Position numbers and translations under genes: made by a program
The notes under the pieces: generated by a model
What the model saw: only the letters and a program-made list of their open reading frames with translations
Database searches by the model: none
What the model was told of the DNA's origin: nothing
Origin: Pseudomonadota bacterium
GTDB taxonomy: Bacteria; Pseudomonadota; Alphaproteobacteria; Acetobacterales; Acetobacteraceae
Assembly (NCBI GenBank): GCA_023390705.1
Contig: JAEWCI010000177.1
Span: 1 to 5,515 of the forward strand
Direction of reading: 5' to 3'
DNA length: 5,515 bases
Shown here: positions 5,436 to 5,515 of the stretch, piece after piece
Layout of the letters: the number at the start of each line of letters is the position of its first letter
Position numbering within the stretch: the stretch's first letter is position 1

Positions 5436-5515
5436 GGCGCCAGCGTCACCGTCAGGCAGCCATCCTGATAGGGCAGCCGGTGGCTGTCCGCCGCGCCGCG
5501 CGCCAGCGCCTCCAG
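5432..5515 (-). CDS. C-terminal end of an unidentified gene, truncated by the window edge
   Basis: Only the last 27 codons are present, reading in frame to a TGA at 5432-5434 that overlaps the GTG of the dehydratase. The tail contains SHRLPYQDGCLTVTLAP and has codon composition like the neighbouring genes. The four-base overlap shows it belongs to the same operon. In aryl-polyene clusters a ketosynthase or an accessory lipoprotein often precedes the ApeP-type gene, but this tail lacks the usual GFGG-type ketosynthase ending, so I make no functional assignment. Confidence 0.65.
   Translation of the reverse strand: MEALARGAADSHRLPYQDGCLTVTLAP

Overview
The window is GC-rich and every protein gene I can support lies on the minus strand. 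High GC, an ATGA/GTGA-coupled polyketide-type cassette and a secreted beta-helix/RTX protein suggest an alphaproteobacterium, perhaps an Acetobacteraceae/Rhodospirillales relative. No rRNA or other taxonomic marker is present, so this is inference.

Right part (about 2830-5515, read right to left): the tail of an unidentified gene, an ApeP-like hot-dog dehydratase, a FabG-like SDR ketoreductase and a flavin-dependent halogenase-like protein. The first three overlap at their stop/start codons; the halogenase has its own ribosome binding site after a 138-base leader that can form competing hairpins. A dehydratase next to a FabG paralogue is typical of aryl-polyene (APE) clusters. A flavoprotein with halogenase signatures beside them raises the possibility of a halogenated aryl polyene, comparable to the brominated xanthomonadins. 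The ketosynthases, carrier proteins and aromatic starter enzyme of such a cluster would lie beyond the right edge.

Middle (about 2091-2747): a HupE/UreJ-family membrane protein with a signal peptide and an HPxxGxDH motif, on the same strand as the cassette. It may be an independent metal-transport gene or its trailing member. Its 3' end runs tail-to-tail into a degraded transposase C-terminus on the plus strand (about 1875-2100).

Left part (21-1620): a 479-residue protein with an N-terminal parallel beta-helix and a C-terminal block of RTX calcium-binding nonapeptides ending in a type I secretion domain. Upstream lie a strong Shine-Dalgarno, a weak candidate promoter and a perfect 16-bp palindrome that resembles a NarL/FixJ-type operator. 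This gene looks lower in GC than the cassette and is separated from it by the transposase relic, so it probably belongs to another unit.
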